Source: Actinomucor elegans
Lineage: Eukaryota; Mucoromycota; Mucoromycetes; Mucorales; Mucoraceae
Assembly: GCA_026027325.1 (NCBI GenBank)
Contig: JAMSLZ010000003.1
Span: forward strand, 3,224,001-3,288,000
Direction of reading: 5' to 3'
DNA length: 64,000 nucleotides
Part shown: positions 59,875-64,000 of the stretch, piece after piece
How positions within the stretch are numbered: the first letter of the stretch is position 1
Layout: every line of letters begins with the position of its first letter
Position numbers and translations under genes: made by a program
The notes under the pieces: generated by a model
Told to the model about the DNA's origin: nothing
Database searches by the model: none
The model's input: the letters and a program-made list of their open reading frames with translations, nothing else

Positions 59875-60372
59875 TTAATAATGATTTTTCGCAGAAGTCA
59901 ACGTAGAGCAGGTAATAAAAGTTGAGGCTACATACTCGACTATTTGAAATGTCCATGAAGTCATGATAGATTCGTACGTGTCCTCTTCAACAAAATCTAG
60001 CATGATGGCATCCAATTGGGTTTTGGTAAGCCTCCAGCTAAGGGAGTAACAGATGCAACCGGAAGAAGGTTGAAACTTATCAAGTTACTCGGCATATGGT
60101 TTCAAATACTTCATGAAAATTTCATCAAAGATCATCATGCTTCTCTAAAAAATATCTTAGAACTCTTTGTTGATTTCTTCAAACTGAACTTCTTGTTCTG
60201 ACAAGGCTTTGAAAAGCTTAGAAACATACTCTTTTCTAATTGAGAGCATGCTAAGGTCAAGGCTGGCCATTCTACTACAGATAATCCAGTGGGTATATTC
60301 AGATATGTCCACGACAATTTTCTCCAGTTGAGGATATTCACAGGATCTGAATATGTATGGGAAATATTTCAT
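59875..60372 (-). pseudogene. decayed protein gene with three in-frame stops
   Basis: A single frame of 166 codons from the ATG at 60372 to TAA at 59875-59877 is protein-like throughout but interrupted by three stops (TAA at 60157, TAG at 60145, TAA at 60085). Pieces: MKYFPYIFRSCEYPQLEKIV, SMLSIRKEYVSKLFKALSEQ, then IFDEIFMKYLKPYAE, then LDKFQPSSGCICYSLSWRL and LDAIMLDFVEEDTYESIM. Frame is kept across all stops, so decay is by substitutions. The style (leucine-spaced, YPQLEKI) resembles the LRR part of F-box proteins, but this is only a guess. Confidence 0.55.
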
Positions 60373-60929
60373 TAGAACAACATTGGACTATTTTCATTCC
60401 TATTTAATAAATAAAATATATACTTATGTTGATGCTATAACTATATTTAGTGGTGTATTGTGATAAATAGTGTAGAGAGACAAAGTAAATAAAAGAAATG
60501 CAAAAAGTGTGTGATGAAACTGAAAGTAGTATGAGCAAATATATCAGAACTTAAACGCGTTTAGTTCCATCATTACAGGTTCTTTGGAAGCAAAACAGTC
60601 AGTGATATATATTGCTCATTGCTCATGTATAAATACATAGTGCATTGTATCACGTTTTACAAAGGACACATTCTTCACAGGGACAAAAAATTATTTTATT
60701 ATACTAGTTGCGAACTCTTAATACTACCCACTCAAAGGTTGCAAACAATCGCACTTTGGTTTATTATATGAAATTCAAATGAATGCGATAATCAAATGTA
60801 ACAGTGGTTTATTATGCTAAGGAATAGCTAGAAAATATACATACATCTGTTACCTCTTGCGTATTGTCTATTATCTTACGTACATCCACTAAATGTGTAT
60901 CTATTTGCAATGGCGGCTGCTATTTATAT

Positions 60930-61332
60930 GAGGAGGAAATAGATCGATCATTATCATTGAAGAATCATACCCATCATAATTGTTCTTTGTCACCAAAAGC
61001 ATTAGGTGTTCTATCTGCTATTCAAGATTCAGTTTTACTTTAGATATTCACTACTCTGATCTAGTATACGAGTTTCCATTCACTTTTGATTTTAAATTAA
61101 AGTCTCCAGATGCATGCAAATTATAGAATTTCAGACACTGTTAGGCGCCGATCAATTCGAAACTCTTATCCAGAAAGAAAAATATCTGTATTCAGCATTT
61201 AAAACACTGTTACGCAAACGCCACTCATGCCATAGTAACGCGTATACTCCATTTTACTGCAAGCAACTTGATCACATCTTCAGTTTCCTTCCCATTATTA
61301 TCATTTCAAGAATAAGTAAGTCACTCGTTTGA
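60930..61332 (+). pseudogene. possible relic ORFs
   Basis: Coding-like pieces in changing frames: GGCYLYEEEIDRSLSLKN to LSAIQDSVLL, then VYEFPFTFDFKLKSPD, then from the ATG at 61114 a 72-codon frame (LLGADQFETLIQKEKYLYSAF, HSNAYTPFYCKQLDHIFSFL). The frames differ by single-nucleotide shifts and no good splice sites link them. The pieces probably derive from one dead gene; no family is recognised. Confidence 0.3.
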
Positions 61333-61573
61333 TATAGCAATTGAGTATTTAGATGAACCGCGCCTGATGCGTCTGCACGAAAGCTAAAACACTATATTAG
61401 CTGATTAACAGTACTTTATCATATATCATATCTTAATGGTATTTCGAATATTATCACAATAGATTCATTGTTTATCTCCAGAAGAAAGTGCTACTTTTAT
61501 TCTTAAAAGTATAACATATAGCTTCTATAGTTGGTAAATCATGATCAGTTTTATTTATAGAATAGGTAAATGT

Positions 61574-62727
61574 CTAATGCGATGATAATAATGAAGCCGT
61601 TCTTATAGGCTTTTTCTGATTCCACAGCTGTTCGTTGAGTGAGTTTACACGTTTCTGTGGGAGGTAATCCTGTTGATTTGACTCCGCTGTCTTTTTTTTA
61701 TTTTTAAACAAAAAGTTGGGTAGTGAACCATTGCGCATAGATCTTTTCTTCTTGGACACAATAGGCTCTTCTTCGTGGCTTATTTCATCTGCCGAAGACA
61801 CAGATGAAGTATCAGACATCAAAGGAGGTGGCGATGATTCATAATTCAGATTGTGTAGTGTGCCTTCCATAGCGTGTACCATATCCTAAACAGGGGTTTA
61901 ATAATCAGTTTGTAGCATTACATTTATGACTTACATTAATCCTTTGAATAAGCTCATCTGAATTTTCTTTACTACTATTGACGGCCTCAGTCACTGTTTG
62001 ATTTGCAATCTATAATCAATGCGTGAGTACAATTCAACTGGGGATTTTATTTGCTTTCTTTTACCTGAGCGGTGTTACACAGTTGGCTCGTACTACTACT
62101 AAATGTCTCATTACTACGGTTTTCGCCAGAAAATGGTAATTGTTGGTGCAAAAGCGCTATTTTCTGACGTTGCTGAGGATTTATTGATGGTAAGTCAGCT
62201 TCAGCAATGGAAGACCTTAATAATTCGTTTTCGTTTTGCAATTGCAAGATGATTTCTAGATGGTCATTAACTTGGTCCACTTGTATTCTGGCCATGGCTT
62301 CCATTTCTGCTTGGTGTTGCTTTATTAGAAATTGCTCACGGTCTACATATCATCGATTTAGTTTCAAATCATGTCTATCATAATCTTCACGTACCTTCGA
62401 ATCTCTTCACTGCTTCTTTGTATGCATTCTCGTAATCAATTGCCTTTTTTTTCCATTCCATGACTATTGTTTTTAAATTATTGATTGTAGACTATTCAAA
62501 AACGATTATGAATAAGGCACCAGCATGTATCAATCTATGCTTAGACTTACGTCTTTCTGTTCTATGGATTTGTGACAATTAGAAAGATCATTATACCATT
62601 TTCTTTCCCTGTCTGTCAAGTTCTCATAGCTGGTATCTAGTAATAGTGACTGAATTGCGTCATTTACGTTGGTATATTTTGTGCTTGTGGAAGGCGTAGG
62701 AGGCAAAGGTCTTTTTTGAGAAATCAT
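61574..62727 (-). CDS. coiled-coil protein, function unknown
   Basis: Five or six short exons. The ATG at 62727 opens MISQKRPLPPTPSTS (a Pro-rich SH3-ligand-like start), then DAIQSLLLDTSYENLTDRER. A long helical part follows over several exons: STINNLKTIVMEWKKKAIDYEN, EAVKRFE, EQFLIKQHQAEMEAMARIQ and DHLEIILQLQNENELLRSSI, a typical coiled coil. After SSTSQLCNTAQ come IANQTVTEAVNSSKENSDELIQ and DMVHAMEGTLHNLNYESSPPP. The tail is basic and Ser-rich (SKKKRSMRNGSLPNFLFKNKKK) and ends TASLLSSH with stop at 61574. It is probably a scaffold or cytoskeletal protein; no family is recognised. The frame is open 90 nt upstream of the chosen ATG, but without another plausible start. Confidence 0.7.
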
Positions 62728-64000
62728 TATATTTGAAAGAAAAAAAGAAAAGAAAAAATAAGTCAAAGGTGAGTATATTATACTTGGTTCGCTTTTATAC
62801 CTTATATCATAACGCATTGTTTTCGGTCATTTGTTATTTAGGCTCTAAAGAGTAAACTTCCTTTTTTAGTCAAAGCATTGGCTTGAAAACATTCGAAATT
62901 GCATGCGTATTACTGCGCAATTAACAAGCCGCAGTGTATATTTGATTTACTGACATTGTACTTTATAATATTATAATACATTCTTCTGCTAAAACTATCG
63001 TCTTCGACCGAATTTCATTATATTCGCTAAGTGATACTTGTAAGAAAGCAATTTTACTTAAAATAGGAGAGCTTTTTGATTAATGGAGGCTATACATTAA
63101 AAAAAAATGTATAAATCATTTAATGCAATGATAGAGTTGGATTAGAGCTGAGGTATTATTATATACAGCAACTCATCCTGGATATTCAATGTTAACCTGA
63201 CCTGACATTTGACCGAGATTAGCCAAGCTCTCATGAGTTGAATAGCTACAGGCGTTATAAAAGTCACTTTTAGGGAGATTTCTATCACTAAATTTTTAAG
63301 CGATCATGCTTAATACAACAAATTTTGTAAACTCAATAAAGGTTGTAGAAATCCAGCTCTTTTTCAAATGATTAGGTTTTGCAGCAAAATGCTAAAACAA
63401 GTCTTGCTTCAAAGGACAAAATTGTTAGTGATCAGAGCTTTTATAGCAACCGTAATTGCAGCTATTTACTATGAAAATTTCTACTTAGAAAAACCGCAAT
63501 TATTTCTATGTAATATTGAAGTTTCAAAGCTGTGGCTTTATTAGTTACATAGAAGATTTTTATAATCTTCAGGTTTTCATCACCACCATGACCTCTAAAG
63601 TTCAATCATCGAGGTCCAATCAAATCAGCATTTTCGCAACTAACCTTAGTGATATCTTGATTATAGAAGACGACAAATTGATATTTTCGCATTACGTGCT
63701 TGGTACAGTTATAGAATACAGTGTTTACATTTGAATGTTTAAAGTATATAAAGAACGGATAAAAAATTACTTCCGATAATAAAACAATAAAACTTTGGAG
63801 CATTCTAGCGCATAGCTGCGTTAATGTACCATCATGCGACTGTACTTGTAAAAAAGCATAACTATTTTTACACATTTTCTGGAGCTTGCAGCATTATCTT
63901 ATTTACTAAGGGGATTGTGGCTGGATGCCTTGTTTGATTCCCGAAAATCAATAAAAGCGACGTTCATTTAATGCAACCAGATCCGGTTTCTCGTTTTCAA
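62728..64000. other. gene-free right end
   Basis: No gene supported. It includes one copy of the dispersed 20-nt motif (63164-63183). Short overlapping open frames at 63516-63875 look non-coding. Confidence 0.45.

Noticed and set aside
63516..63875. Overlapping open frames on both strands near the right end
   Set aside because: Neither has a family signal or splice partners, and they overlap antisense to each other.

Overview
The window is nuclear DNA of a filamentous fungus, most likely an early-diverging one (Mucoromycota, Mucorales-like). The basis is A/T-rich intergenic DNA, many short introns of roughly 40-75 nt with GTAAG-type donors and TAG acceptors, long homopolymer tracts inside introns and spacers, an intron-containing nuclear tRNA-Ile(UAU), and fungal-type versions of eukaryotic housekeeping proteins. 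The phylum is an inference; no rRNA or marker gene is present to settle it.

Layout. 2.1-4.3 kb (minus): a tiny three-exon gene for a putatively acylated 92-residue protein, then the Cockayne syndrome A homologue ERCC8. 5.7 kb: a broken small secreted-protein-like ORF. 6.3-9.6 kb (minus, tandem): a Bem46-type alpha/beta hydrolase and a Zrg17/ZnT6-type zinc transporter subunit with a His-rich segment. 10.8-16.7 kb (plus): one seven-exon gene for a DIP2/Cmr2-type protein (DMAP1-binding domain, polyglutamine linker, two adenylate-forming-like domains). 17.8-19.8 kb: an MCT-like MFS transporter. 21.4-22.0 kb: a five-exon PEX39 homologue with the KPWE motif. 22.1-23.6 kb (minus): an unidentified membrane protein. 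26.0-28.8 kb: a C2-domain diacylglycerol-lipase-like enzyme. 29.2-29.9 kb (minus): a glutathione peroxidase. 32.3-32.9 kb (minus): a Myb/SANT-like protein. 36.9-38.8 kb: a RhoGAP. 39.0-40.7 kb (minus): ORC2. 41.6-43.4 kb: the spliceosomal WD40 protein SMU1, almost touching a convergent MFSD6-like MFS gene (43.4-45.2 kb, minus). 45.7-47.2 kb: transposon and gene relics, including a Tc1/mariner-type transposase fragment that has lost two catalytic acids. 49.0-51.5 kb: an unidentified fungal protein, perhaps with KH-like segments. 51.7-54.1 kb (minus): a multi-pass membrane protein with a PPxY tail. 54.2-54.5 kb: a small basic ORF. 57.5 kb: tRNA-Ile(UAU). 59.9-61.3 kb: decayed ORFs. 61.6-62.7 kb (minus): a coiled-coil protein.

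Most genes are unrelated housekeeping functions (transcription-coupled repair, replication origin recognition, splicing, peroxisome import, zinc loading of the secretory pathway, lipid hydrolysis, Rho signalling, peroxide defence). I see no biosynthetic cluster, no defence system and no intact mobile element. The rest is gene-poor A/T-rich spacer with relics, simple repeats, one weak dispersed motif and a few structured RNA-like spots. The most interesting items are small genes that ORF finders miss (the acylated 92-residue protein and the PEX39 homologue), the possible seven-helix PPxY receptor-like gene, and the hairpin/T-run elements at 2.0 and 36.4 kb.
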